A stretch of DNA of 64,000 nt from the NCBI GenBank assembly GCA_050246875.1, contig JBFWVF010000006.1, positions 62,001 to 126,000 of the forward strand, given 5' to 3'. The notes beneath the pieces are model-generated. The model worked only from the letters and a program-made list of their open reading frames with translations, did no database searches and was not told the DNA's origin. The stretch is from SHWB01 sp050246875 (GTDB lineage Bacteria; Pseudomonadota; Alphaproteobacteria; UBA6615). The translations under genes and the position numbers were made by a program. This document shows positions 32,316 to 40,428 of the stretch, piece by piece; the first letter of the stretch is position 1; each line of letters starts with the position of its first letter.

Positions 32316-33410
32316 TCACACATGCGCCAGCGCGTGGCGCACGATCTTCGCCATGACCGAGGGCAGGCCGGCGTCGCCGAGGGCGTCCGGCAGGGTCCAC
32401 GCGCCGTCAGGCAGCGCCGCCGCCGGCACGCACGCGGCGGCGACGCGCAGTTCGAGATGGAAATGCGTGAAGGTGTGGGCGACGTGGCCCGGCAGGACGC
32501 GCCAGTCGGCCCGTAGCGGCGCCGCGGCGAGGTCGGCGTCGGTGCCGCCGCCGCCATGCCAGTCGCTCGACGGCACCTCCATCATGCCGCCGAGCAGGCC
32601 CTTCGCCGCACGCCGGCGCAGCAGCACCGCGCCGTCCGGCCGCACGGCCCAGAAGGCGGTGCCGCGGCGCACCGGGCGTTCGGCCTTCGCGCGCCGTCGC
32701 GGCAGCGCCTCGGCGAGGCCGGCGGCGCGCGCGGCGCAGGCATCCGTCCACGGGCAGGCGAGACAGCGCGGCTTCCTCGGCGTGCAGACCGTCGCGCCGA
32801 GGTCCATCAGCGCCTGGGCGAGGTCGCCATGGCGTTCGCCATGCGCCAGTTTCGCGGCCAGGACGCGCAGTTCGGGCTTGGCGTCGGGCAGCGGCGCCTC
32901 GACCGCGAAGATGCGCGCCGCCACGCGCTCGACATTGCCATCGACCGGCACCGCCGGCAGGTCGAAGGCGATGGCGGCGACGGCGGCGGCGGTGTACTCG
33001 CCGATGCCCGGCAGGGCGCGCAGCGCGGCGATGTCGGCAGGAAAGCGCCCGCCATGCCGGTCGACCACCGCCTGTGCGCAGGCGTGCAGGTTGCGGGCCC
33101 GCGCGTAGTAGCCGAGGCCGGCCCAGGCGGCGAGCACTTCCTCCGGCGGCGCCCCGGCGAGGTCCGCCACCGTCGGCCAGCGTTCGACGAAGCGGCGGAA
33201 ATAGGGGCCGACGGCGGCAACCGTCGTCTGCTGCAGCATCACCTCCGACAGCCAGACGAAATACGGCTCGGCCCGCGCCCCGGCGCGGCCGTCGGCCGGC
33301 GGCACCCGCCACGGCAGCACGCGCGCATGGCGGTCGTACCAGGCGAGCAGCGCCGCCGGGTCGGGCGCCGACCGTCGTTCCGCCTTCACCTTGTCTTGTC
33401 TGGCCGCCAT
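32316..33410 (-). CDS. mutY: A/G-specific adenine glycosylase
   Basis: A 364-residue base-excision enzyme that removes adenine mispaired with 8-oxoguanine. The N-terminal catalytic part has the Glu in LSEVMLQQTTV, the helix-hairpin-helix PGIGEYTAAAV and the catalytic Asp in VPVDGNVERV. The [4Fe-4S] cysteines follow the C-x6-C-x2-C-x5-C pattern in VCTPRKPRCLACPWTDAC. A C-terminal NUDIX-like domain (GTAFWAVRPDGAVLLRRR, TFTHFHLEL) completes it. Start ATG 33410 is 25 bases from the divergent dciA start. Confidence 0.95.
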   Translation of the reverse strand: MAARQDKVKAERRSAPDPAALLAWYDRHARVLPWRVPPADGRAGARAEPYFVWLSEVMLQQTTVAAVGPYFRRFVERWPTVADLAGAPPEEVLAAWAGLGYYARARNLHACAQAVVDRHGGRFPADIAALRALPGIGEYTAAAVAAIAFDLPAVPVDGNVERVAARIFAVEAPLPDAKPELRVLAAKLAHGERHGDLAQALMDLGATVCTPRKPRCLACPWTDACAARAAGLAEALPRRRAKAERPVRRGTAFWAVRPDGAVLLRRRAAKGLLGGMMEVPSSDWHGGGGTDADLAAAPLRADWRVLPGHVAHTFTHFHLELRVAAACVPAAALPDGAWTLPDALGDAGLPSVMAKIVRHALAHV

Positions 33411-33435
33411 CGCCCGCCCGGCATAGCATGGCGCC

Positions 33436-33951
33436 ATGGCTGAGGCAGAGAGCGGCAACGGCGAGGCGGCCCGCACGGCGCGCGGCCTGCTGGCCGTCGC
33501 CACGGCGCTCGACGGCGCGACGCGGCCGCTGCGGCGGCGGCGCGGCCTCGCCGGCGCCGGCATCTTCCGCCACTGGGCCGAGATCGTCGGGCCGAAGCTG
33601 GCGGCCGAATGCGCCCCGCAGCGCCTGGCGCGCGGCCAGGAGGGCACCGGCGGCACGCTGCATCTGCGCGTCACCGGGCCGCTGGCGCTGGAACTGCAGC
33701 ACCTGTCGCCGCAGGTCATCGAGCGCATCAATTCCTTCTTCGGCTACCGGGCGGTCGCCCGGCTGGCCTTCCACCACGGCCCGCCGCCCGCCCCGAAGGC
33801 GCGCCCGCAGCCGCCGGCGGCCCCCGATCCGGGCGCCGTCGCGGCGCTGGAGGCGCGGCTCGCCGGGGTCGCCGACCCCGACCTGCGGGCGGCGCTGGCG
33901 CGGCTCGGCGAGGGCGTCCTCGCCCGCGCCGGGAAACGTGGCAGAGCCTGA
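33436..33951 (+). CDS. dciA: DUF721 / DciA family protein (helicase-loading factor)
   Basis: A 171-residue protein of the DUF721 family, which includes DciA, the ancestral loader of the replicative helicase DnaB in bacteria lacking DnaC. The domain occupies residues about 12-115, with FRHWAEIVGPKLAAECAP, LHLRVTGPLALELQ and IERINSFFGYRAVARL. A Pro-rich linker and a short Ala/Leu-rich C-terminal helix follow. Divergent from mutY and upstream of the Dsb and smc genes, it forms part of a replication and chromosome-maintenance cluster. Confidence 0.85.
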   Translation: MAEAESGNGEAARTARGLLAVATALDGATRPLRRRRGLAGAGIFRHWAEIVGPKLAAECAPQRLARGQEGTGGTLHLRVTGPLALELQHLSPQVIERINSFFGYRAVARLAFHHGPPPAPKARPQPPAAPDPGAVAALEARLAGVADPDLRAALARLGEGVLARAGKRGRA

Positions 33952-34048
33952 GCTTGCGCGTGTCATCCACAGGCCGTTCGACTCGGTTGCTTGTGGACTC
34001 GTACCGGTGGAGCGATACTCCGCAACATCTTGTGGCCGGGAGGGTTTT

Positions 34049-34822
34049 TTGGCCCGTTTTCTACAACTCTTGGGGCTGATCGCTGTCCTCGCCGCGGCCC
34101 AGCCGGCGGCCGCGCAGACGCTCGACCTCAAGGCGGCGCTGGCCGACCGCTCGATCGGCAGCCCGGATGCGAAGCTGACGGTCATCGAGTACGCCTCGCT
34201 GACCTGCCCGCACTGCGCCGAGTTCCATACCCAGACCCTGCCGGCCTTCAAGGAGCGCTGGATCGACACCGGCAAGGTGCGGCTGATCTTCCGCGACTTC
34301 CCGCTCGACGGCGTGGCGCTGCGCGGCTCCCTGCTCGCCCGTTGCGCGCCGCCCGACCGCTATTTCGGCATCATCGACATCCTGTTCCGCTCACAGGACG
34401 TCTGGGCGCGCGACCCCGACCCGATGCGCGGCCTCGGCCAGGTGGCGCGCCTCGCCGGCCTCGACCAGCAGGCCTTCGAGGCCTGCCTCGGCAACCAGCA
34501 GTTCCTCGACGGGCTGCTGGCGATGCGCCAGTCGGCGTCGCAGCAGGGCATCAAGTCGACGCCGAGCTTCGTCATCGGCGGCCGCGTCGTCGCCGGCGCG
34601 CTGACCATCGAGGAATTCGCCGCCATCATCGAGCCGATGCTCGCCGGCGGCGCGGCGCCCGCCACGGTCGCCTCCGGCCCGGCCTCGGCCGCACCGGCGG
34701 CGGTGCCGGGCATGGCCGGCGACGGCATTCCGCAATGGATGTGGGCGGCGGCCGTGGCGCTGGTCGCGGCGCTGGCCGCCGGTGTCGTGTTCTTCGTGTT
34801 CCGCCGCCGCAAGGCCGGCTAG
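34049..34822 (+). CDS. DsbA-like thiol-disulfide protein with C-terminal membrane helix
   Basis: A 257-residue thioredoxin-fold protein of the DsbA/BdbD type. TTG 34049 is the best start: GGGAGGG lies five bases upstream and the frame begins with a signal peptide (MARFLQLLGLIAVLAAAQPAAA). The active site is C53-P-H-C56 in SLTCPHCAEFH, and the cis-Pro is in IKSTPSFVIGG. A Pro/Ala-rich linker leads to a C-terminal transmembrane helix (WMWAAAVALVAALAAGVVFFVF) and a basic tail, so the catalytic domain is probably tethered outside the inner membrane. Most relatives end after the domain. It is 34 bases from smc. Confidence 0.85.
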   Translation: MARFLQLLGLIAVLAAAQPAAAQTLDLKAALADRSIGSPDAKLTVIEYASLTCPHCAEFHTQTLPAFKERWIDTGKVRLIFRDFPLDGVALRGSLLARCAPPDRYFGIIDILFRSQDVWARDPDPMRGLGQVARLAGLDQQAFEACLGNQQFLDGLLAMRQSASQQGIKSTPSFVIGGRVVAGALTIEEFAAIIEPMLAGGAAPATVASGPASAAPAAVPGMAGDGIPQWMWAAAVALVAALAAGVVFFVFRRRKAG

Positions 34823-34856
34823 AGCAACCGCGCGGCGCGCAGCAGGGGTTGGGGAC

Positions 34857-37800
34857 GTGCATTTCACCAAGCTCAAGCTCACCGGCTTCAAGTCGTTCGT
34901 GGACAACACGGAGCTCGACATCCGGCCGGGCCTGACCGGCATCGTCGGGCCGAACGGCTGCGGCAAGTCGAACCTCGTCGAGGCGCTGCGCTGGGTGATG
35001 GGCGAGACCTCGGCCCGCCAGATGCGCGGCGGCGAGATGGACGACGTCATCTTCGGCGGCACGTCCGACCGCCCGGCCCGCAACATCGCCGAGGTGACGG
35101 TCGGCCTCGACAACGCCGACCGCACGGCGCCGGCCGAGTGGAACGGCGAGACGGAGATCGAGATCGCCCGCCGCATCGAGCGCGAGCACGGCTCCGCCTA
35201 CAAGGTGAACGGCCGCGAGGTGCGCGCCCGCGACGTGCAGCTGCTCTTCGCCGACCAGGCCACAGGCGCGCGTTCGACGGCGCTGGTCAGCCAGGGCCGC
35301 GTCGCCGCGCTGATCGCCGCCAAGCCGGCCGACCGCCGCGCACTGCTCGAGGAGGCGGCGGGCATCACCGGCCTGCATTCGCGCCGCCACGAGGCCGAGC
35401 TGCGGCTGCGCGCCGCCGAGACCAACCTCGCCCGCGTCGACGACGTGCTGGCGACCCTCGACGTGCAGATGCAGGGGCTGCAGCGCCAGGCCCGCCAGGC
35501 GCGCCGCTACCGCAAGCTGTCCGACCTCGTGCGCACCGCCGAGGCGATCGTCCTGCACCACCGCTGGACCGCCGCCGTCGAGGGCGAACAGGACGCCCGG
35601 CGCGACCAGGCGCTGGCCGAACAGGCGGTGGCGCTGGCCACCCGCAACCTCGGCCAGGCGACGACGGCGCGCGAGGAGACGGCGACCGGGCTCGCCCCGC
35701 GCCGCGAGACGGAGGCGCGCGCCGCCGCCGAATTGCAGCGCCTGACCATCGCCCGCGGCGACCTCGACGCCGAGGACCGGCGGCTGGCCGAGGCGACGGC
35801 GCAGGCCGCCGCCCGCGCCGCCCAGCTGTCGCAGGACATCGGGCGCGAGCGGGCGCTCGCCGCCGACGCCGACGCGGCGCTGCAGCGGCTGGCCGGCGAG
35901 CGCGAAGGACTGCACGCGGCGCAGGCCGGCGAGGGCGAACGGCAGGCCGCCGCCGACGCGGCGCTGGCCGAGCGCGTGCGGGCGAGCGAGACGGCGGAGA
36001 CGGCCTCCGGCGAGGTTGCCGGCCGCATCGCCGCCGCCGAGGCCGAGCGCGCCGCCCTCGACCGCGTCTTCCGCGACCTCGACGGCCGCCGCGACCGCCT
36101 CGCCGCACGCCTCGCCGAGATCGCCCGCGAGCGCGCCGCGCTGGCCGCCCAGGGCGTCGACCCGGCGGCGCTGGAGGAGGCCGAGGCCGCACTGGCCGCC
36201 GCCGACGCGGCCATGGCCGACGCCCGCGCCGCGCTCGACACCGCCGAGCACGTCCGCGCCGAGGCCGACACCGCGCGCGAGGCCGCCCGCGCCGAGCGCG
36301 CCGCGACGGCCCAGCGTCACGGCAAGATCGAGGCCGAGCGCGCCGCGCTGGAGGCCCTGCTCGGCAGCGCCCGCGACGGCACCGCCACCGCCGCGTGGCC
36401 GCCGCTGGTCGACACCGTCGCCGTCGAGCCGGGCTGGGAAGCCGCCCTCGGCGCCGCGCTGGGTGACGACCTCGATGCTCCGGCCGAGGCGGCGGCGCCG
36501 CGCCACTGGCGCACCCTGCCCGCCCTCGACACGGTGCCGGCGCTGCCCGGCGAGGCGGCGCCGCTGGCCGCCCATGTCGCCAACGCCGGCCCGCTCGGCC
36601 GCGTGCTGGCCTTCACCGGTGTCGTCGCCGACCGCGCGACCGGCGACCGGCTGGCCCCCGACCTGCTGCCGGGCCAGCGGCTGGTGACGCGCGACGGCGA
36701 CCTGTGGCGCTGGGACGGCTACACCGCCGCCGCCGGCGGCGACGACCAGGCCGCCGTGCGCCTCGCCCAGCGCAACCGCCTCGCCGCGCTCGCCGACGAG
36801 GCCGCCGAGGCGTCGCGCCTCAACGCCGCCGCCGGCGCCGCGCTGGCCGAGGCCGAGGCCACCGCCGCCGCCGCGCTGGAGGCCGAGCGCGCCGCCCGCA
36901 CCGCGCGGCGCGAGGCCGATACGGCCCTCGGCGTCGCCCGCAGCCGCCATGACGCCCTGCAGCGCGAGGCGTCGCGGCAGGCCGCGCGCGCCGGCGCGCT
37001 GGCCGAGGCCGAGGCGCGCGCCGGCGAGGAGGGCGCCGACATCGACGCCCGCCGCGCCGAGGCCGAGGCGCGCCGCGCCGGCCTCGCCGACCTCGACGCG
37101 CTGCGTGCAGAGGCCGATGCCGCGCGTGCCCGTCTCGCCGCCGCCCGCGAGGCCCGGCGCGAGGCCGAGGCCGCGCGCGACACCCTCGTGCGCGAGGCCC
37201 TCGACCGCACCCGCCGCATTGACCAGCTCGCCGGCGAGGAAGCCTCGTGGCGCGAGCGCCGCGACGGCGCCGGCCAGCGCATCGAGGCCCTCGTCGAGCG
37301 CAAGACGGCGCTGGCCGCCGAGCGCGAGACGCTGGCCGCCCGTCCGGCCGAGCTGGCCGGGCGGCGCGCCCGCCTGATGGATGCGCTGTCGAACGCCGAG
37401 CGCGCGCGCGGCGAGGCGGCCGACGCCGTGCTCGCCGCCGAGACCGCCTTCGCCGAGGCCGACAAGGCCATGCGCGCGGCCGAGGCGACGCTGGCCGACG
37501 CCCGCGAGGCGCGCGCCCATGCCGTCGCCGCCAGCGACCAGGCGGCCCGCACCGTCGCCGAGGCGCGCGAGCGCATCGCCGAGCGACTCGACTGCCCGCC
37601 GGCCGGCGCGCTGGCCGCCGGCGGCGTCGAGGAGGGCAGCGAACTGCCCGACCTGCCCGACGCCGTCTCCCGCTTCGAGCGCCTGCAGCGCGAGCGCGAG
37701 TCGATGGGGCCGGTGAACCTGCGCGCCGAGGACGAGGCGACGACCCTCGAGGAGCAGATCTCGACCATGCGCGCCGAGCGCGAGGACCTGACGGAGGCCA

Positions 37801-38330
37801 TCGCCCGCCTGCGCCAGGGCATCGCCACGCTCAACCGCGAGGCGCGCCAGCGCCTCGTCGCCTCCTTCACCGAGGTCGATAAGCATTTCCGCGAACTGTT
37901 CGAGCGCCTGTTCGGCGGCGGCCACGCGCATCTGGCGCTGACCGAGTCCGAGGATCCGCTGGAGGCCGGGCTCGAAATCTACGCCAGCCCGCCGGGCAAG
38001 AAGCTGCAGAGCCTGTCGCTGCTGTCGGGCGGCGAGCAGGCGCTGACCGCGGTGGCGCTGCTGTTCGGCGTCTTCCTCACCAACCCGGCGCCGATCTGCG
38101 TGCTGGACGAGGTCGACGCCCCGCTCGACGACGCCAATGTCGACCGTTTCTGCGCCCTGCTGTCCGACATCGCCCGCGACGGGCGGACGCGTTTCCTGCT
38201 GGTCACGCATCATCGCCTGACCATGGCCCGCATGGACCGCCTCTACGGCGTCACCATGCCGGAACGGGGCGTCAGCCAGCTCGTCTCGGTCGACCTCGCG
38301 CGGGCCGAGGAACTGCGCGCGACGGCGTAG
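34857..38330 (+). CDS. smc: Chromosome segregation ATPase SMC
   Basis: A 1157-residue SMC protein. The N-terminal ATPase half has Walker A GPNGCGKSN at 31-39. Long Ala/Glu/Arg-rich coiled-coil arms flank a hinge at about 515-620 (WPPLVDTVAVEPGWEAALGA onwards). The C-terminal half has the signature LLSGGEQALTAVAL at about 1056 and Walker B CVLDEVDAPLDDANVDRF. The GTG start is used because family similarity begins at HFTKLKLTGFKSF and AGGGGTTGGGG lies just upstream. It condenses and segregates the chromosome. No scpA/scpB is adjacent. Confidence 0.96.
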   Translation: MHFTKLKLTGFKSFVDNTELDIRPGLTGIVGPNGCGKSNLVEALRWVMGETSARQMRGGEMDDVIFGGTSDRPARNIAEVTVGLDNADRTAPAEWNGETEIEIARRIEREHGSAYKVNGREVRARDVQLLFADQATGARSTALVSQGRVAALIAAKPADRRALLEEAAGITGLHSRRHEAELRLRAAETNLARVDDVLATLDVQMQGLQRQARQARRYRKLSDLVRTAEAIVLHHRWTAAVEGEQDARRDQALAEQAVALATRNLGQATTAREETATGLAPRRETEARAAAELQRLTIARGDLDAEDRRLAEATAQAAARAAQLSQDIGRERALAADADAALQRLAGEREGLHAAQAGEGERQAAADAALAERVRASETAETASGEVAGRIAAAEAERAALDRVFRDLDGRRDRLAARLAEIARERAALAAQGVDPAALEEAEAALAAADAAMADARAALDTAEHVRAEADTAREAARAERAATAQRHGKIEAERAALEALLGSARDGTATAAWPPLVDTVAVEPGWEAALGAALGDDLDAPAEAAAPRHWRTLPALDTVPALPGEAAPLAAHVANAGPLGRVLAFTGVVADRATGDRLAPDLLPGQRLVTRDGDLWRWDGYTAAAGGDDQAAVRLAQRNRLAALADEAAEASRLNAAAGAALAEAEATAAAALEAERAARTARREADTALGVARSRHDALQREASRQAARAGALAEAEARAGEEGADIDARRAEAEARRAGLADLDALRAEADAARARLAAAREARREAEAARDTLVREALDRTRRIDQLAGEEASWRERRDGAGQRIEALVERKTALAAERETLAARPAELAGRRARLMDALSNAERARGEAADAVLAAETAFAEADKAMRAAEATLADAREARAHAVAASDQAARTVAEARERIAERLDCPPAGALAAGGVEEGSELPDLPDAVSRFERLQRERESMGPVNLRAEDEATTLEEQISTMRAEREDLTEAIARLRQGIATLNREARQRLVASFTEVDKHFRELFERLFGGGHAHLALTESEDPLEAGLEIYASPPGKKLQSLSLLSGGEQALTAVALLFGVFLTNPAPICVLDEVDAPLDDANVDRFCALLSDIARDGRTRFLLVTHHRLTMARMDRLYGVTMPERGVSQLVSVDLARAEELRATA

Positions 38331-38386
38331 GCAAGCCACTGATATTCAAGCAGCTATTCCCACCTTCGCATGTGCGGAATGGCGCC

Positions 38387-38413
38387 TTGACTTGCATTTT
38401 GGCGGCCTATACG
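38387..38413 (+). promoter_or_regulatory. Putative promoter of the Fo ATP synthase operon
   Basis: TTGACT (38387-38392) and TATACG (38408-38413) are 15 bases apart in the 135-base gap between smc and atpI. The gap has clearly lower GC than its surroundings. The transcription start would be about 45 bases before the atpI ATG. Spacing is shorter than ideal. Confidence 0.5.
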
Positions 38414-38465
38414 GTGCCGCCGCTTTCGCCGGGGCAAGCTGCCGGGACGGGAGGATTCGCGGGCC

Positions 38466-38780
38466 ATGGATGACCGCGAGAGAGCCGACCGTTCCGAGCG
38501 TCTGGCCGCCCGGTTGAAGGCAGCCCAGGGTCGCCGGCCGACCGAGGCACCGGAACGTCCGCAAGGCGGCATCGCCGCGGGAATGGGCGTCGGCGCCAAG
38601 GTGGTGGTGGACCTGGTAGCCGGCGTCGGGCTCGGTGTCGGCATCGGCTGGGCGCTCGATTGGTGGTTGGGCACGAGGCCCTGGGGGACCGTCGCGTTTG
38701 CTGTGCTGGGGTTCGTCGCGGGACTGCTGAACGTCATCCGCACGGCCAACCAGGCAGACCGGTCCAGAACGAAGGAATAG
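38466..38780 (+). CDS. atpI: ATP synthase protein I (AtpI / F0F1 gene Z family)
   Basis: A 104-residue small membrane protein that helps assemble the c-ring. The N-terminal 35 residues are charged. Two helices follow (VVVDLVAGVGLGVGIGWALDWW and GTVAFAVLGFVAGLLNVIRTA). The G-x-G-x-G-x-x-L-D pattern of the first helix is typical. It opens the atpI-B-E-b'-b operon, 48 bases before atpB. Confidence 0.9.
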   Translation: MDDRERADRSERLAARLKAAQGRRPTEAPERPQGGIAAGMGVGAKVVVDLVAGVGLGVGIGWALDWWLGTRPWGTVAFAVLGFVAGLLNVIRTANQADRSRTKE

Positions 38781-38828
38781 CGCGGCCCCCGCTACGGGCG
38801 GCGGCGCCTTGCGACGGAGTCGGTCGGG

Positions 38829-39563
38829 GTGGCGAGTCCTCTCGAACAGTTCACGATCAAGCCGATCGCGCCGCTCGAAATCGGCGGCGTGGACGTGTCG
38901 TTCACCAACTCGTCGCTGTGGATGATGGTCGCCGCCGGCGTCGTCAGCGCCTTCCTCATCCTCGGCTCGCAGCGCCGCGCGCTGGTGCCGGGGCGCCTGC
39001 AGAGCGCGCTCGAATACCTCTACAACGTCGTCGGGTCGATGGTGCGCGACAATGTCGGCGCCGCCGGACGACCGTACTTCCCGTTCATCTTCGCGCTGTT
39101 CGTGTTCATCCTGTTCGGCAACCTGATCGGGCTGATTCCCGGCGCCTTCACCTTCACCAGCCATCTCGCCGTCACCTTCGCGATGGCGGCCTTCATCTTC
39201 GTCGGCGTGACGATCATCGGCATCGTCAAGCACGGCCTGCACTTCTTCTCGCTGTTCTTCCCGCACGGCGCGCCGCTGGTCTCGGCGCCGCTGCTGATCC
39301 CGATCGAGATCATCTCCTACTTCTCGCGGCCGATCAGCCTGTCGGTGCGTCTGTTCGCCAACATGACGGTCGGCCACGTGCTGCTGAAGGTCATCGGCGG
39401 CGGCGTCATCGCGCTGGGCAGCTTCTTCGTCGTTCCCGGCCTGATCCCCTTCGCCTTCCTCGTCGCCATCACCGGCCTCGAGGTGATGATCGCGGTGATC
39501 CAGGCCTACGTCTTCGCCATCCTCACCTGCGTCTACCTCAACGACGCACTGCATCTGCACTGA
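38829..39563 (+). CDS. atpB: F0F1 ATP synthase subunit a
   Basis: A 244-residue membrane subunit that forms the proton half-channels. The essential Arg helix is recognisable in FSRPISLSVRLFANMTVGHVLL, and the C-terminal VMIAVIQAYVFAILTCVYLNDALH segment is diagnostic. The N-terminal part starts SPLEQFTIKPIAPL. The start is GTG 38829, matching family length. It lies between atpI and atpE as in other alphaproteobacteria. Confidence 0.96.
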   Translation: MASPLEQFTIKPIAPLEIGGVDVSFTNSSLWMMVAAGVVSAFLILGSQRRALVPGRLQSALEYLYNVVGSMVRDNVGAAGRPYFPFIFALFVFILFGNLIGLIPGAFTFTSHLAVTFAMAAFIFVGVTIIGIVKHGLHFFSLFFPHGAPLVSAPLLIPIEIISYFSRPISLSVRLFANMTVGHVLLKVIGGGVIALGSFFVVPGLIPFAFLVAITGLEVMIAVIQAYVFAILTCVYLNDALHLH

Positions 39564-39598
39564 CCACGAACCGAATCGTTCAACCGGAGGCTTGAGAT

Positions 39599-39847
39599 AT
39601 GGACGTTGCTGCCGCAGTGGAGCTGGGCAAGCTCATCGGCGCAGGCCTCGCCGCGATCGGCATGATCGGCGCCGGCATCGGCGTCGGCCAGATCTGGGCG
39701 AGCTACATCACCGCGATCGCGCGCAACCCGGCGTCGAAGGGCGAGATCGGCGCCTTCATCTGGATCGGCTTCGCCGTGACGGAAGCCATCGCGCTGTTCG
39801 CGCTGATCATGGGCTTCATCATCCTGGCCGCGACGCCGCCCGCCTGA
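39599..39847 (+). CDS. atpE: F0F1 ATP synthase subunit c
   Basis: An 82-residue, two-helix proteolipid of the c-ring. The first helix is followed by the polar loop ITAIARNPASKGEIG (R-N-P), and the second helix carries the proton-binding Glu in IGFAVTEAIALFALIMGF. The N-terminal glycine motif GAGLAAIGMIGAGIGVG is normal. A GGAGG-like site precedes the ATG. A strong hairpin sits between this gene and the b' gene. Confidence 0.97.
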   Translation: MDVAAAVELGKLIGAGLAAIGMIGAGIGVGQIWASYITAIARNPASKGEIGAFIWIGFAVTEAIALFALIMGFIILAATPPA

Positions 39848-39873
39848 GCGGCGCGCCGGACGGGACCGTGATC

Positions 39874-39912
39874 GGGCCGGACGGGACGCGCGCCGCGCGC
39901 CCCGTCCGGCCC
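39874..39912 (+). promoter_or_regulatory. Strong intercistronic hairpin between atpE and the b' gene
   Basis: GGGCCGGACGGG (39874-39885) pairs perfectly over 12 bp with CCCGTCCGGCCC (39901-39912), and the loop is itself GC-palindromic. No U-tract follows, so full termination is unlikely. It may stabilise the upstream atpE message or partly terminate, helping make c in excess of b and b'. Confidence 0.6.
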
Positions 39913-39933
39913 GGCACATGAAGAGCGGGTGCC

Positions 39934-40428
39934 ATGCCCCAGTTCGACGTAACGACCTTCTCCAGCCAGATCTTCTGGCTCGTCATCGCCTTCGCCATCG
40001 TCTTCACGGTGGCGTGGCGGGTGGCGCTGCCGCGGCTCAACGCGCTCAAGGAGACCCGCCAGACGCGGGTCGACTCCGATCTCGAGCGCGCGGCGGCGCT
40101 GAAGGCCGACGCCGACACCGCGCTCGCCGCCTACGAGCGCGAGCTGGGCGAGGCCCGCACGCGCGCGCAGGAGGAGACGCGGCGCGCGGCCGAGAAGGCC
40201 GCCGCCGAGAGCCAGCGCCGCATGACCGAGCTGTCCGGCCGCCTCGCGGCGGACGCCGACGCCGCGGCGAGCCGCATCGCCGGGGCGCGGGCGCAGGCGC
40301 TCGGCAATCTCGACACGGTGGCGCAGGAACTCGCCGGCGCGGCGGCGCAGCGGCTCGGCGGCAATGCCCCCGATGCCGGCCGCGTCGCGGCGGCGGTGCG
40401 CGACGCGCGCCAGGCAGGTGGCGAATGA
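39934..40428 (+). CDS. atpF2: F0F1 ATP synthase subunit b'
   Basis: A 164-residue peripheral-stalk subunit. One N-terminal helix (IFWLVIAFAIVFTVAWRVAL) is followed by a long charged coiled coil (ETRQTRVDSDLERAAALKADADTALAAYE). Absence of a signal-like N-terminus and the start PQFDVTTFSSQIFWL identify the b' paralogue used with b in photosynthetic and many non-photosynthetic alphaproteobacteria. The stop overlaps the atpF start (ATGA). Confidence 0.93.
   Translation: MPQFDVTTFSSQIFWLVIAFAIVFTVAWRVALPRLNALKETRQTRVDSDLERAAALKADADTALAAYERELGEARTRAQEETRRAAEKAAAESQRRMTELSGRLAADADAAASRIAGARAQALGNLDTVAQELAGAAAQRLGGNAPDAGRVAAAVRDARQAGGE

Noticed and set aside
34626..38339. A 1,237-codon antisense frame opposite smc.
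   Set aside because: Low-complexity shadow of the SMC coiled-coil codons; the sense frame has all SMC motifs.
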